A DNA stretch of 64,000 bases from Burkholderia pseudomultivorans (GCF_001718415.1 NZ_CP013377.1:1798001-1862000); one strand, 5' to 3'. Shown: positions 25,994-35,636, numbered from the stretch's first letter. Translations and numbers: made by a program. The notes: generated by a model not told the origin, from the letters alone.

Positions 25994-27586
25994 ATGCAAC
26001 TCACAGGTCAGTTGTTGATCGGCCAGTCCGGCGTCGCCGGACAGAACGGCACCCTCCATGCAATCGCCGCCGCGACCGGCGAAGCGCTCGAACCCGCGTT
26101 CGGCGGCGCAAGCCTGCACGACCTCGAAACGGCCTGCGCGCTCGCCGACGAAGCGTTCGACGCGTATCGCGAAACCGGCCCCGAGGCGCGCGCCGCGTTT
26201 CTCGACGCGATCGGCCGCAACATCATGGCGCTCGGCGACGCGCTGATCGAGCGCTGTGTCATCGAAACGGGCCTGCCGCGCGCGCGCATCGAAGGCGAGC
26301 GCGGCCGCACGGTCGGCCAGCTCGCGCTGTTCGCGTCGATCGTGCGCGACGGCGCTTTCGTCGATGCGCGGATCGATCCGGCCCGCCCCGAGCGCAAGCC
26401 GCTGCCGCGCGTCGACCTGCGCCTGCGCAACGTCGCGATCGGCCCGGTCGCCGTGTTCGGCGCGAGCAACTTCCCGCTGGCGTTCTCGGTCGCGGGCGGC
26501 GACACCGCATCGGCGCTCGCGGCCGGCTGCCCGGTGATCGTGAAGGCGCATTCCGCGCATCCGGGCACGTCCGAGCTCGTCGGCCGCGCGATCCAGCAGG
26601 CCGTGCGCGAATGCGGGCTGCCGGCCGGCGTGTTCTCGCTGCTGTTCGACACGTCGCGCGAGGTCGGCCAGGCGCTCGTCGCCGATCCGCGCATCAAGGC
26701 GGTCGGCTTCACGGGCTCGCGCCGCGGCGGCGTCGCGCTGATGCATGTCGCGGCCGCGCGCCACGAGCCGATTCCCGTCTACGCGGAAATGAGCTCGATC
26801 AATCCGGTGCTGCTGCTTCCCGCCGCGCTCGACGCGCGCCACGACGCGATCGCGCAGCAGTTCGTCGCATCGCTGACGCTCGGCGCCGGCCAGTTCTGCA
26901 CGAACCCGGGCCTCGTGCTGGCCGTCGACGGCCCCGCGCTGCGCGCGTTCGAAGCGACGGCCGCCGAAGCCGTGCGCGCCGCCGCCGCGCAGACGATGCT
27001 GACGCCGCACATCCACGCGAGCTACGCGCAGGGCGTCGCATCGCTGCGCGCGCACGAGGCGGTCGAATCGCTTGCGGAAGGTGCCGAAGGCGGCCGCTAC
27101 CAGGCCCGCGCGGCGCTGTTCGCGACCTCGGCCGATGCGTTCGTCTCGCGTCCGGAGCTGCGCGACGAAGTCTTCGGCCCCGCGTCGCTGATCGTGCGCT
27201 GCCCGGATGCCGACACGCTGCATCGCGTGCTGAAGTCGCTCGAAGGCCAGCTGACGATCGCCGCGCACCTCTCCGACGGCGATGCGGCGCTGTTCGCCAC
27301 GCTGCGGCCGACGCTCGAACGCAAGGCCGGGCGCATTCTCGTCAACGGTTTCGGCACCGGTGTCGAGGTCGGCCATGCGATGGTGCACGGCGGCCCGTTC
27401 CCGGCGACGTCGGACACGCGCACGACATCGGTCGGCGCGCGCGCGATCGAGCGCTTCCTGCGCCCCGTGTCGTATCAGGACGTGCCCGACGCACTGCTGC
27501 CCGACGCGATCCGCGACGGCAATCCGCTGAACGTGCCGCAACGCATCGACGGCGTGCCTGCACCGCGAAAGGCCGGACGTGACTGA
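25994..27586 (+). CDS. 2-oxoglutarate semialdehyde dehydrogenase
   Basis: This 530-aa protein is an aldehyde dehydrogenase of the hydroxyproline-type alpha-ketoglutaric semialdehyde dehydrogenase group. The active-site Cys302 lies in [10 protein letters not shown] and Glu265 in [20 protein letters not shown] (about 156-164) carries the Asn of the oxyanion hole, and [10 protein letters not shown] is the NAD(P) glycine motif. It oxidises 2,5-dioxopentanoate, the end product of hydroxyproline catabolism, to 2-oxoglutarate. ATG 25994 has GAGG upstream. It overlaps the next gene by 8 bp. Confidence 0.93.
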   Translation: MQLTGQLLIGQSGVAGQNGTLHAIAAATGEALEPAFGGASLHDLETACALADEAFDAYRETGPEARAAFLDAIGRNIMALGDALIERCVIETGLPRARIEGERGRTVGQLALFASIVRDGAFVDARIDPARPERKPLPRVDLRLRNVAIGPVAVFGASNFPLAFSVAGGDTASALAAGCPVIVKAHSAHPGTSELVGRAIQQAVRECGLPAGVFSLLFDTSREVGQALVADPRIKAVGFTGSRRGGVALMHVAAARHEPIPVYAEMSSINPVLLLPAALDARHDAIAQQFVASLTLGAGQFCTNPGLVLAVDGPALRAFEATAAEAVRAAAAQTMLTPHIHASYAQGVASLRAHEAVESLAEGAEGGRYQARAALFATSADAFVSRPELRDEVFGPASLIVRCPDADTLHRVLKSLEGQLTIAAHLSDGDAALFATLRPTLERKAGRILVNGFGTGVEVGHAMVHGGPFPATSDTRTTSVGARAIERFLRPVSYQDVPDALLPDAIRDGNPLNVPQRIDGVPAPRKAGRD

Positions 27587-28601
27587 GTCCGCCGACGAAA
27601 TCGTCCTGTCGCTCGATGAAGTCCACGCGCTCGCGCTGCGCGTGCTGACGCACAACGGGATGACCGAGGCGCATGCGCGCGCGATCGCGAACGTGATCAC
27701 GCAGGGCCAGCGCGACGAATGTCATTCGCACGGCATGTACCGGCTGCTCGTCTGCGTGCGTTCGCTGAAGAAGGGCAAGGTCGATCCGCAGGCGGTGCCG
27801 ACGCTGCGCCGGCTGTCGTCGTCGATCGTCTCGGTCGACGCGCATCGCGGCTTCTCGCTGCTGAGCTTCGAGACGGGCTTGCCCGTGCTCGTCGAGATGG
27901 CGAAGCAGCACGGGATCGCCGCGATGACGATCAACCGCTGCTACCACTTCTCCGCGCTGTGGCCTGAAGTCGAGGCGATTGCGGCGCATGGGCTGGTCGG
28001 CATCGCGATGAATCCGAGTCACAGCTGGGTCGCGCCGGAAGGCGGCAAGGAACCGGTGTTCGGCACGAATCCGATCGCGTTCGCGTGGCCGCGGCCGGGC
28101 GGCCTGCCGTTCGTGTTCGATTTCGCGACCAGCGCGATCGCGCGCGGCGACATCGAGCTGCACGCGAAGCAGGGCAAGCCGATCCCGCCCGAGTGGGCGA
28201 TCGACGCCGACGGGCGGCCGACCACCGATCCGAAGGCCGCGCTGCAGGGCGCGATGCGCACGTTCGGCGGCCACAAGGGGTCGGCGCTCGCGGCGATGGT
28301 CGAGCTGCTCGGCGGCGCGCTGATCGGCGACATGACGAGCCGCGAGTCGATGGACTTCGACGAGGGCGTCGGCGCGACGCCGTGCCACGGCGAGCTCGTG
28401 ATCGCGTTCGATCCGAAGGTGTTCCTCGGCGACGACCTCGACGCGGGGCTCGCGCGCGGCGAACGGTTGTTCGAGTCGATCGTCGCGCAAGGCGCGCGGC
28501 TGCCGTCGCAGCGGCGCTTCGACGCCCGCGCGCGCAGCCTCGCGAACGGCGTGCGGATCGGCAAGGCGCTCTACGACGAGATCCTGGCGCTGCTCGACTG
28601 A
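27579..28601 (+). CDS. LDH2/malate dehydrogenase family reductase
   Basis: This 340-aa protein belongs to the Ldh2/MDG2/YlbC/YiaK family of NAD(P)H-dependent oxidoreductases, with the family stretches [24 protein letters not shown] (catalytic His), [60 protein letters not shown] and [19 protein letters not shown]. Members in hydroxyproline clusters act as delta-1-pyrroline-2-carboxylate or piperideine-2-carboxylate reductases. Here it may convert pyrroline-2-carboxylate, from 3-hydroxyproline or D-proline, to L-proline. The GTG start overlaps the dehydrogenase stop. Confidence 0.88.
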   Translation: MTESADEIVLSLDEVHALALRVLTHNGMTEAHARAIANVITQGQRDECHSHGMYRLLVCVRSLKKGKVDPQAVPTLRRLSSSIVSVDAHRGFSLLSFETGLPVLVEMAKQHGIAAMTINRCYHFSALWPEVEAIAAHGLVGIAMNPSHSWVAPEGGKEPVFGTNPIAFAWPRPGGLPFVFDFATSAIARGDIELHAKQGKPIPPEWAIDADGRPTTDPKAALQGAMRTFGGHKGSALAAMVELLGGALIGDMTSRESMDFDEGVGATPCHGELVIAFDPKVFLGDDLDAGLARGERLFESIVAQGARLPSQRRFDARARSLANGVRIGKALYDEILALLD

Positions 28602-28766
28602 GCTGACGGCGGGATGCGGGACGGCGGCGGCGCGCCCCGGTGCGCCGCCGCCGCTTCCGGCCCTGCTCCGGAACACCCCCGCGCCGCGCCGTCCTGCCGC
28701 CACGGCATCCGGCACCCTGCTGCCGCCCCGCCCACCCCGCCGGCGCCACGCCCGCACCGCCTGTGG

Positions 28767-28845
28767 GATAATCGCGAAGTTTGCCCAGGGCGCAGCTCAA
28801 GAGGTTGTTCGCACGGGCGCGCGAGGGGCCTTATTCCCGTGCCCC
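28767..28845 (+). promoter_or_regulatory. Promoter and structured leader of ilvD
   Basis: TGG-GATAAT (GATAAT at 28767-28772) is an extended -10 promoter, which would give a leader of about 100 nt. Within the leader, GCACGGG (28811-28817) pairs with CCCGTGC (28836-28842), and GGGGC (28824-28828) can alternatively pair with GCCCC (28841-28845), the second shortly before CCCTTTT. No Ile/Leu/Val-rich leader peptide is seen. Confidence 0.4.
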
Positions 28846-28880
28846 GAACCCTTTTCCGCGATCTTTCTTCAGCAACCACA

Positions 28881-30740
28881 ATGCCCACATACCGTTCCAA
28901 AACTTCCACCGCCGGTCGCAACATGGCAGGCGCGCGCTCGCTGTGGCGCGCCACCGGCATGAAAGACGACGATTTCTCGAAGCCGATCATCGCGGTCGTC
29001 AACTCGTTTACGCAATTCGTGCCCGGGCACGTGCACCTGAAGGATCTCGGCCAGCTCGTCGCGCGCGAGATCGAGGCCGCCGGCGGCGTCGCGAAGGAAT
29101 TCAACACGATCGCGGTCGACGACGGCATCGCGATGGGCCACGACGGCATGCTGTATTCGCTGCCGAGCCGCGACATCATCGCCGACTCGGTCGAGTACAT
29201 GGTCAACGCGCACTGCGCGGACGCGATGGTCTGCATCTCGAACTGCGACAAGATCACGCCGGGGATGCTGATGGCCGCGATGCGCCTGAACATCCCGGTG
29301 ATCTTCGTGTCGGGCGGCCCGATGGAAGCGGGCAAGACGCGCCTCGCCAACCCGGTCACCAAGACCGTCGAGCTGAAGAAGCTCGACCTCGTCGATGCGA
29401 TGGTGATCGCGGCCGACCAGTCGTACTCGGACGCCGAGGTCGCCGAAGTCGAGCGCTCGGCCTGCCCGACCTGCGGTTCGTGCTCGGGCATGTTCACCGC
29501 GAACTCGATGAACTGCCTGACCGAAGCGCTCGGCCTGTCGCTGCCCGGCAACGGCACGGTGGTCGCGACGCACGCGGACCGCGAGCAGCTGTTCAAGCGC
29601 GCCGGCCGCCGCATCGTCGAGCTGACGCGCCAGTACTACGAGCAGGACGACGCACGCGTGCTGCCGCGCTCGGTCGGCTTCAAGGCATTCGAGAACGCGA
29701 TGACGCTCGACATCGCGATGGGCGGCTCGACCAACACGATCCTGCACCTGCTCGCGATCGCGCAGGAAGCCGGCATCGACTTCACGATGAAGGACATCGA
29801 CCGCCTGTCGCGCGTCGTGCCGCAGCTGTGCAAGGTCGCGCCGAACACGAACAAGTACCACATCGAGGACGTGCACCGCGCCGGCGGCATCATGGCGATC
29901 CTCGGCGAGCTCGACCGCGCCGGCAAGCTGCACACCGACGTGCCGACCGTGCACGCGCCGACGCTGAAGGACGCGCTCGACCAGTGGGACATCGTCCGCA
30001 CGCAGGACGAAGCGGTCCGCACGTTCTACCAGGCCGGCCCGGCCGGCATCCCGACCCAGGTCGCGTTCAGCCAGAACACGCGCTGGCCGAGCCTCGACCT
30101 CGATCGCGCCGAGGGCTGCATCCGCTCGTACGAGCACGCGTTCTCGAAGGAAGGCGGCCTCGCGGTGCTGACGGGCAACATCGCGCTCGACGGCTGCGTG
30201 GTGAAGACGGCGGGTGTCGACGAGAGCATCCTCGTGTTCGAAGGCACCGCGCACGTGACCGAGTCGCAGGACGAGGCGGTCGAGAACATCCTGAACGACA
30301 AGGTCAAGGCCGGCGACGTGGTGATCGTGCGCTACGAAGGCCCGAAGGGCGGCCCCGGCATGCAGGAAATGCTCTATCCGACCAGCTACATCAAGTCGAA
30401 GGGCCTCGGCAAGGCATGCGCGCTGCTGACGGACGGCCGCTTCTCGGGCGGCACGTCGGGCTTGTCGATCGGTCATTGCTCGCCGGAAGCGGCCGCGGGC
30501 GGCGCAATCGGCCTCGTGCGCGACGGCGACAGGATCCGCATCGACATTCCGAACCGCACGATCGACGTGCTGGTGTCGGACGACGAACTCGCGCGTCGCC
30601 GCGAAGCGCAGAACGCGAAGGGCTGGAAGCCGGCGCAGCCGCGTCCGCGCAAGGTGTCGGCGGCGCTCAAGGCTTACGCGAAGCTCGTGATGTCGGCCGA
30701 CAAGGGCGCTGTGCGCGACCTGTCGCTGCTCGACGACTGA
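28881..30740 (+). CDS. ilvD: Dihydroxyacid dehydratase
   Basis: This 619-aa protein is IlvD, the [Fe-S]-dependent dehydratase that forms the 2-keto acids of valine, leucine and isoleucine. Length and N-terminus ([35 protein letters not shown]) match the E. coli-type long form. Cluster cysteines lie in [14 protein letters not shown] and [12 protein letters not shown], and the C-terminal [23 protein letters not shown] is conserved. It stands alone between unrelated genes and ends at a strong terminator, so it is a single-gene unit. Confidence 0.97.
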   Translation: MPTYRSKTSTAGRNMAGARSLWRATGMKDDDFSKPIIAVVNSFTQFVPGHVHLKDLGQLVAREIEAAGGVAKEFNTIAVDDGIAMGHDGMLYSLPSRDIIADSVEYMVNAHCADAMVCISNCDKITPGMLMAAMRLNIPVIFVSGGPMEAGKTRLANPVTKTVELKKLDLVDAMVIAADQSYSDAEVAEVERSACPTCGSCSGMFTANSMNCLTEALGLSLPGNGTVVATHADREQLFKRAGRRIVELTRQYYEQDDARVLPRSVGFKAFENAMTLDIAMGGSTNTILHLLAIAQEAGIDFTMKDIDRLSRVVPQLCKVAPNTNKYHIEDVHRAGGIMAILGELDRAGKLHTDVPTVHAPTLKDALDQWDIVRTQDEAVRTFYQAGPAGIPTQVAFSQNTRWPSLDLDRAEGCIRSYEHAFSKEGGLAVLTGNIALDGCVVKTAGVDESILVFEGTAHVTESQDEAVENILNDKVKAGDVVIVRYEGPKGGPGMQEMLYPTSYIKSKGLGKACALLTDGRFSGGTSGLSIGHCSPEAAAGGAIGLVRDGDRIRIDIPNRTIDVLVSDDELARRREAQNAKGWKPAQPRPRKVSAALKAYAKLVMSADKGAVRDLSLLDD

Positions 30741-30780
30741 TGTGACGGGCGACCGGCTGCGGGCGACTATCGACCGGCAG

Positions 30781-30816
30781 CCCGCCCGCCAACCCGCCCG
30801 CCCGCCAACCCGCCCG
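30781..30816 (+). repeat. 16-bp tandem repeat after ilvD
   Basis: The unit CCCGCCCGCCAACCCG occurs twice head to tail, with a partial third copy, between the ilvD stop and its terminator. It is non-coding and may vary in copy number. Confidence 0.8.
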
Positions 30817-30821
30817 CTCGG

Positions 30822-30849
30822 AAAGCCGCTCTTCGGAGCGGCTTTTTTT
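30822..30849 (+). terminator. Rho-independent terminator of ilvD
   Basis: AAAGCCGCTC and GAGCGGCTTT form a perfect 10-bp stem closed by a stable C(TTCG)G tetraloop and followed by a T run to 30849. Confidence 0.95.
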
Positions 30850-30869
30850 CGTCGATCGCGCGGTCGGCG

Positions 30870-31739
30870 TCAGTGACGGAATTCGTCGCCGCGGCCGCCG
30901 TCGCCACCGCCCCCGCCGTGATTGCCGCCGCCGTTCCCGCCTTGCGACCGGCCGCCGCCACCCTGATACGTCGGCGGCTGCATCGTACGCGGTGCGCCGC
31001 CCGGCGCGACCGGCGGATGCATGACGGCCGACGGCGCAGGCGTGTGCGGCTCGGCGCCTCGACCCGGCATCGGCGCGGGGCCGCCCTGCGGTTGAGGCGC
31101 CGGCGCGTGCATCTCGGCGCCCCGCCCCTGCATCGGCGCGGGGCCGCCCTGCGGCTGCGGCGCGGGCGCGCGAATCGAGCCGTTCCAGCCGCCGCGCGCG
31201 GCAGACGGCCGTGCGTCATGCACCGCGCCGCCCGGAGCCGGTACGCCCTGCGCCGGTACACCCGGTGCCGGTATGCCCGGTTGCGGATGCCCTTGCCCCG
31301 GCGGGATGCCGCCCGGGCCGAGTCGCGGCTCCGGACGATGCGCCCAGCGATCGCGGTCGTGATACCACGGCCGGTTGCGGTAATAGCGGTCCCAGTACGC
31401 GCCGATCGCGAAGCCGGTGATCGGGATCCCGACGATCGCGCCATATTCGAGCACCGGCACGTCGTTGCCCTGGTACGGATAGTTGAGCAGCTGCGCATCG
31501 ATCCAGCCGCGTACGCCCGGCACCGCGACGTCGCACCACGTGTAGTCGCTGAGGCAGCCGTACACGTCCAGCGCCGTGCCGGGCGCGAGCTGCGCCACCA
31601 CCGGATAGTCGGGCGCCGGCCCGGCGAACAGTTCGGCCGGCGCGTTCGTATAGGCGTCGCTCTGTGCATCGGCGACGCCCGGCAGGGCCGCCGCGCCGAA
31701 CAGGACCATGCACAGGCTTCGGATGATCGTGCGTCTCAT
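30870..31739 (-). CDS. Exported SH3-domain protein with Pro/Gly-rich repeat tail
   Basis: This 289-aa protein has a signal peptide ending VADA (residues 1-25) and a bacterial SH3 domain (about 30-90: AYTNAPAELFAGPAPDYPVVAQLAPGTALDVYGCLSDYTWCDV, then RGWIDAQLL). A short hydrophobic stretch (YGAIVGIPITGFAIGAYWDRYY) precedes a long low-complexity C-terminus rich in Pro, Gly, Gln and Ala with two 21-residue repeats and a Gly/His/Asn-rich end. SH3b domains usually bind cell-wall peptides. The protein is likely periplasmic or surface-located; function is unknown. GAGGGAGAA precedes the start. A similar low-complexity lipoprotein gene lies just upstream on the same strand. Confidence 0.85.
   Translation of the reverse strand: MRRTIIRSLCMVLFGAAALPGVADAQSDAYTNAPAELFAGPAPDYPVVAQLAPGTALDVYGCLSDYTWCDVAVPGVRGWIDAQLLNYPYQGNDVPVLEYGAIVGIPITGFAIGAYWDRYYRNRPWYHDRDRWAHRPEPRLGPGGIPPGQGHPQPGIPAPGVPAQGVPAPGGAVHDARPSAARGGWNGSIRAPAPQPQGGPAPMQGRGAEMHAPAPQPQGGPAPMPGRGAEPHTPAPSAVMHPPVAPGGAPRTMQPPTYQGGGGRSQGGNGGGNHGGGGGDGGRGDEFRH
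31044..31169 (-). repeat. 63-bp tandem repeat, two copies
   Basis: Two adjacent 63-bp units (31044-31106 and 31107-31169) encode APAPQPQGGPAPM-x-GRGAE-x-H in the tail of the SH3 protein. Only a few positions differ between the copies, a sign of recent duplication. Confidence 0.85.
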
Positions 31740-31772
31740 GATGTTCTCCCTCGCGGTGCCGCGGTGCGCCGG

Positions 31773-32171
31773 TCAGTGCCGATGACCGCCGCCCCAGTGG
31801 CCGCCGCCCCACGGGCGGCCCCAGTGTCCGCCGTGTCCGCGCCAGTGGCCGCCCCAGCCTCCCCAGAAGCCGAAGCCGATCGCGACCGGCGGCCCGTACC
31901 AGCCCGGGTAGTACGCGGGATAGTAGTACGGATACGGGGCCGGATAGGCCGGCGCGACATCGACGTCGGCATCGGCCGGCGCCGTGCTCGACGCCGCGTT
32001 CGGCGAAGCAACGGCCGCGCCCGGCGCAACCGGGGTCTCGCGCTGCGTCACCGTGGCGGGCACCGGCGTGTAATACGGTGCATACCCATACGGGCTCGTG
32101 TAATAGCAGCCGCCGAGCGTCAGCGCGACCAGCGCGACGACGCCCGATCTCGCGGCGTGAATCGGGTTCAT
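31773..32171 (-). CDS. Tyr/Gly/His-rich lipoprotein
   Basis: This 132-aa protein has a signal peptide with lipobox LGGC (Cys22), then alternating Tyr/Pro-rich segments (YYTSPYGYAPYYTPVP; PAYPAPYPYYYPAYYPGWYGPP) and a C-terminal Gly/Trp/His-rich part ending GGGHWGGGHRH. No catalytic motif is present. The His-rich tail could bind metal ions. Composition is typical of small envelope lipoproteins of Burkholderiales. It is 33 bp upstream of the SH3-domain gene, so both are probably in one operon. Confidence 0.8.
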   Translation of the reverse strand: MNPIHAARSGVVALVALTLGGCYYTSPYGYAPYYTPVPATVTQRETPVAPGAAVASPNAASSTAPADADVDVAPAYPAPYPYYYPAYYPGWYGPPVAIGFGFWGGWGGHWRGHGGHWGRPWGGGHWGGGHRH

Positions 32172-32531
32172 TCCTTGCTCCGGCAGAAATCGCGCGTCGC
32201 CGCCGGGCGCGCGCCTGCTTCTAGCTTACGTCCCCTGCAGATTTCCGCGGGTATGATCGGTTACTGTTTGTTTCACGCACCGGCCGATTACCCGGGCGCC
32301 CATACACCCACCCGCCTTTTCTTATTGCCCGCCGTCGCCTTCCGCCGAGCGCAGGCACGCTGCGTGCTCGGGCGTCTCCGGCGCCGCGGTTGAACTCGGC
32401 GCGAATGCCCTCAACTTGAATCTACTCGGGGCCTCCGGCGCGAACGAACAGGCGTTCGCGAACACCCGGCGGCCGACAACCCGCGGGATGCGTCCCGCAC
32501 AGCCAGGAACGCGGCTCGCGCCGCCCTCGAC
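32172..32531. other. Non-coding region between lipoprotein and sigma-factor genes
   Basis: This 360-bp divergent intergenic region should hold promoters for both flanking transcription units. A TTGAAC hexamer at 32390-32395 could be a -35 for the sigma-factor gene, but no well-spaced -10 is seen. No gene, repeat or RNA is recognised. Confidence 0.6.
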
Positions 32532-34085
32532 ATGACTACGCCACGCCCCACTCTCCGGGCGGACACGCCGCTCGATCCGATCATCCAGTTGCTTGCGCTT
32601 GCCGGCGAGCAGGGTTATCTGACGCACGCCGACCTCGTCGACGCGCTGCCGCCCGAAAGCGACAGCCCCGACGCGCTCGACGTCGTGCGCGCGGCGCTCG
32701 CGGACATCGGCATCGCCGTGCTCGACGAGCCGGTCGCGTCGCAGCCGTTCGCGGCCGCGCCCGCTGCCGACGTCGATCGCGATGCGCTCGACGAGGGCCG
32801 CACGCTGCTCGGCGATCTCGCACGCGGCGCAAGCGCGTCGACCGATCCGCTCGCGCTCTATATGCGTCGCATGCACGCGGTCCCGCTGCTCACGCGCGAA
32901 GACGAAATCGTGCTGGCGCGCGAGATCGAGACGGGCCGCCATCAGATGCTGCACGCGCTCGCCGGCTGTCCGGCGGCGATCGACGCGCTGCTGGCGCGCC
33001 ACGGCGCGGGCGCGACGAACGCGAGCGACGACGAGGAAGACAACGACGACGGCGGCCGCGCCCGCACGCCCGCCAGCGACGACGCGCTGCGCGCAGCCGT
33101 TGCGGACGTGCGGCGCGCGCTGCACGCCCACGGCAGCCGCTCCGACGGCTACCGCGACGCACGCAACTGCCTTGCCGCGCAGCTCGGCGCGATTGCCTGG
33201 GTCGGTCCGGCCGTCGACGACGCATGCCGCGTCGTGCGCGCGCTCGCGTCCGCGCCGGCCGGCGACACGGCGCGCGCGATCGCCGGCGCGGACGCGGGCC
33301 GCTTCGACATGCTCGCGCGGCGCGCGCTCGTCGCCGCGCTCGACGACGGCCAGCAGAAAGTGCATGACGCGACCCGCGCGATGCTCGAAGCGAACCTGCG
33401 TCTCGTGCTGTCGATCGCGCGCAAGTACGCGAACCGCGGCGTCGACCTGTCCGATCTGGTACAGGACGGCTGCATCGGCCTGATGCGCGCGATCGAGAAG
33501 TTCGAATACCGGCGCGGCTTCAAGTTCTCGACGTATGCGACGTGGTGGATCCGCCAGGCGATCGCGCGCGCGGTCGCCGATCGCGCCCGCACGATCCGCG
33601 TGCCGGTGCATGTCGGCGATCAGCAGCAGCGCGTGCGGCGGCATGCGCTGCGCTTTCACCAGCGCACCGGCCGGCAGCCGACGCCCGCCGAGCTCGCGGC
33701 CGAAACCGGGCTCGACGAAACCCGGCTGCGCGCGGTGCTCGCGCTGCCCGCCGAGCCGGTATCGCTCGACACGCCGCTGCCCGACGCGGACACCGGCCTC
33801 GTGGACCTGATCGAGGACCAGTCCTCGGCCAGCCCGTTCGAACGGCTCGCCGACACGCGCATGCGCGAATGCGTGACGTCGCTGCTGCGCTCGGTCACGC
33901 CGGCCGAGGCCGACGTGCTGCGGCGGCGATTCGGCCTCGGCGGCACCGAGCCGGACACGTACGACGCGATCGCGAAGGATGCGGGGATGTCGCGCGAACG
34001 CGTGCGGCAGATCGAGAAACGCGCGCTCGCCGCGCTGCGAACCATTGCCGAAGCGGAGGACGCGCACTCGTTCCTCGACGCGTGA
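32532..34085 (+). CDS. RpoD-like sigma-70 family factor (paralogue)
   Basis: This 517-aa sigma factor has a shortened region 1.1 (about residues 15-65), region 1.2 ([28 protein letters not shown], about 107-133), region 2 ([62 protein letters not shown], about 287-348), region 3 ([14 protein letters not shown]...), and region 4 ([37 protein letters not shown], about 475-510). A non-conserved insert between 1.2 and 2.1 contains an acidic run DDEEDNDD. It is shorter than housekeeping RpoD and lacks its extended basic parts, so it is an alternative group 1/2 sigma factor, probably stress- or growth-phase-related. No anti-sigma gene adjoins. Confidence 0.9.
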   Translation: MTTPRPTLRADTPLDPIIQLLALAGEQGYLTHADLVDALPPESDSPDALDVVRAALADIGIAVLDEPVASQPFAAAPAADVDRDALDEGRTLLGDLARGASASTDPLALYMRRMHAVPLLTREDEIVLAREIETGRHQMLHALAGCPAAIDALLARHGAGATNASDDEEDNDDGGRARTPASDDALRAAVADVRRALHAHGSRSDGYRDARNCLAAQLGAIAWVGPAVDDACRVVRALASAPAGDTARAIAGADAGRFDMLARRALVAALDDGQQKVHDATRAMLEANLRLVLSIARKYANRGVDLSDLVQDGCIGLMRAIEKFEYRRGFKFSTYATWWIRQAIARAVADRARTIRVPVHVGDQQQRVRRHALRFHQRTGRQPTPAELAAETGLDETRLRAVLALPAEPVSLDTPLPDADTGLVDLIEDQSSASPFERLADTRMRECVTSLLRSVTPAEADVLRRRFGLGGTEPDTYDAIAKDAGMSRERVRQIEKRALAALRTIAEAEDAHSFLDA

Positions 34086-34160
34086 CGAACGACGGGCGCG
34101 CAGGCGACGCGTTCGTGCCGGCGGCCGGCACGAACGCGTCTGCCTGTACAACGTTTGCTA

Positions 34161-34201
34161 TTGACGTGCATCAAATTTTCTTCGATTTGCCCCGCGACAA
34201 T
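34161..34201 (+). promoter_or_regulatory. FNR/ANR-type box and -10 upstream of HhH gene
   Basis: TTGAC-GTGC-ATCAA (34161-34174) matches the FNR/ANR consensus TTGAT-N4-ATCAA at nine of ten positions. GACAAT (34196-34201) can serve as -10, placing the centre of the box about 41 bp upstream of the expected transcript start, as in class II FNR-activated promoters. No separate -35 is needed in that arrangement. It suggests low-oxygen activation of the gene at 34268. Confidence 0.65.
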
Positions 34202-34267
34202 CAGTGAGGACCGACCGGTGCGTGGCCTGTCGCGTCCCTCCTGTCGCACATCAGAAGGTCCCTCGCC

Positions 34268-35146
34268 ATGTCGACGAGTGCCACCCGGACACACGAGGAA
34301 AACCGGCAGATCGCGGATTGCCTGCGCGAGGCCGCGCAGCGGCTCGCCGACCAGGGTGCGAATCCGTATCGCGCCGCCGCGTACCGCGCATCGGCCGACA
34401 CCGTCGACGCACTGGACGGCAGCGTGCGCGCGCTGTTCGATGCGGGCGGCGTCGATGCGCTCGGCGCGCTGCCCGAGATCGGCACGGGCGTCGCGCAGGC
34501 GATCGCCGAACTGCTCGTCACCGGACGCTGGCGCCAGCTCGAACGGCTGCGCGGCGACGCCGGACACGCGTCCGCATTCGAGGCCGTGCCCGGCATCGGC
34601 CGTTCGCTGGCGCTGCGGATTCACGACCTGCTGCACATCGACACGCTGGAAGATCTCGAACGGGTAGTCCGCAGCGGCCAGCTCGAAGCGATCCCGGGCG
34701 TCGGGCCGCGCCGCGCGGCCGGCATCCGCGCCGCGCTCGACGACGTGCTGGGCCGGCGCCGCCGCTGGCAAGGCGCCGTGCGCGACAGCGGTCCCGGCGC
34801 GGAGCCGCCCGTCGAACTGCTGCTCTACATCGATCGCCTGTATCGCCGCCAGGCCGCCGCCGGCATGCTGCCGACGCTCACGCCGAGACACCCGGCCATC
34901 GACGGCCACGCGTGGTCGCCGGTGATGCACATGACCAAGGGCGGCTGGCATTTCACCGCGCTGTGCCCGCCCGACGCCCGCGCGCCGGCCTCCGGCCGCA
35001 CCACGAACTGGGTTGCGCTGTACTTCTACGACGCGGCGCAGCGCGAGCAGCAGCGCACCGTCGTCACCGAAACGCTCGGCACGCTCGTCGGCAAGCGCAT
35101 CGTGCGCGGACGCGAGATGGAATGCCGCGCGTACTACGCGGGCTGA
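34268..35146 (+). CDS. HhH protein resembling the N-terminal part of PolX, no polymerase domain
   Basis: This 292-aa protein begins like family X DNA polymerases: ENRQIADCLREAAQRLADQGANPYRAAAYRASADTVDALDG (about residues 11-51) corresponds to the 8-kDa domain. Three helix-hairpin-helix loops follow, LPEIGTG (68-74), VPGIGRS (107-113) and IPGVGPR (142-148). The palm and nucleotidyl-transfer motifs of PolX are absent. Instead residues about 175-292 form an unassigned domain (YIDRLYRRQAAAGMLPTL, SPVMHMTKGGWHFTALC, TNWVALYFYD). DNA binding is likely; activity is unknown. An FNR/ANR-type site upstream suggests induction in low oxygen. Confidence 0.85.
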   Translation: MSTSATRTHEENRQIADCLREAAQRLADQGANPYRAAAYRASADTVDALDGSVRALFDAGGVDALGALPEIGTGVAQAIAELLVTGRWRQLERLRGDAGHASAFEAVPGIGRSLALRIHDLLHIDTLEDLERVVRSGQLEAIPGVGPRRAAGIRAALDDVLGRRRRWQGAVRDSGPGAEPPVELLLYIDRLYRRQAAAGMLPTLTPRHPAIDGHAWSPVMHMTKGGWHFTALCPPDARAPASGRTTNWVALYFYDAAQREQQRTVVTETLGTLVGKRIVRGREMECRAYYAG

Positions 35147-35177
35147 GCGCGCGCCGCGCCTCGCACCGGCCGCCCGC

Positions 35178-35603
35178 CTACGCGCGCTCCGCATTCGCGC
35201 GCCGCGCCGGATGCCGATGGGCGACGATGCGCAACAGCTTGCGGAACGACGGACACTCGAGATGGCTCGGCGCCGGGCACACGGCCGCGTGGCGCAGCGC
35301 GTCGCGCACGGCGCCGAGACGACGGATCGTGCGGTCGAGCGCATCGGCCTTCTGGTCGAGTTTCGCGCGATCGATCGCGGGCCGGCCGTCCGCGCCGAAC
35401 ATCGCGCCGATCTCGTCGAGCGAAAAACCGGCCTCGCGGCCGAGCGCGATCAGCGCCAGACGCTCCAGCACCGCTTCGTCGTACTGCCGCCGCAGCCCGC
35501 GACGGCCGTTCGGCGCGATCAGCCCCTTCTCCTCGTAGTAGCGCAGCGTCGATGCGGGCAAGCCCGTCTCGCGCGCGACGTTGGCGATATCCAGTCGGCT
35601 CAT
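35178..35603 (-). CDS. MerR family transcriptional regulator
   Basis: This 141-aa regulator has the MerR winged helix (MSRLDIANVARETGLPASTLRYYEEKGLIAPNGRRGLRRQYDEAVLERLALIALGREAGFSLDEIGAMF, residues 1-68), a dimerisation helix, and a short C-terminal part with CPAPSHLEC. The two cysteines and the His could bind a metal or act as a redox pair, but the four-Cys [2Fe-2S] motif of SoxR is absent. Its start codon lies directly beside a MerR-type promoter that reads away from it toward a DUF2938 gene. Confidence 0.9.
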   Translation of the reverse strand: MSRLDIANVARETGLPASTLRYYEEKGLIAPNGRRGLRRQYDEAVLERLALIALGREAGFSLDEIGAMFGADGRPAIDRAKLDQKADALDRTIRRLGAVRDALRHAAVCPAPSHLECPSFRKLLRIVAHRHPARRANAERA

Positions 35604-35605
35604 GC

Positions 35606-35636
35606 TTGACCTCAAGTGAACTTGACGTTGCAAGAT
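35606..35636 (+). promoter_or_regulatory. MerR-type promoter with SoxR-like dyad
   Basis: -35 TTGACC (35606-35611) and -10 CAAGAT (35631-35636) are separated by 19 bp, longer than normal, as in MerR-activated promoters. The spacer contains CCTCAAGTGAACTTGACG (35610-35627), which differs from the classical SoxR box CCTCAAGTTAACTTGAGG at only two positions. It should control the DUF2938 gene. Confidence 0.65.

Noticed and set aside
28881..30740. Sugar-acid dehydratase (Edd/YjhG) instead of IlvD
   Set aside because: The N-terminus and the cysteine motifs fit the IlvD long form, and no sugar-acid genes adjoin.
30781..30849. Repeat array near ilvD as CRISPR or mobile element
   Set aside because: Only two 16-bp direct units without spacers, followed by a plain terminator; no cas or transposase gene.
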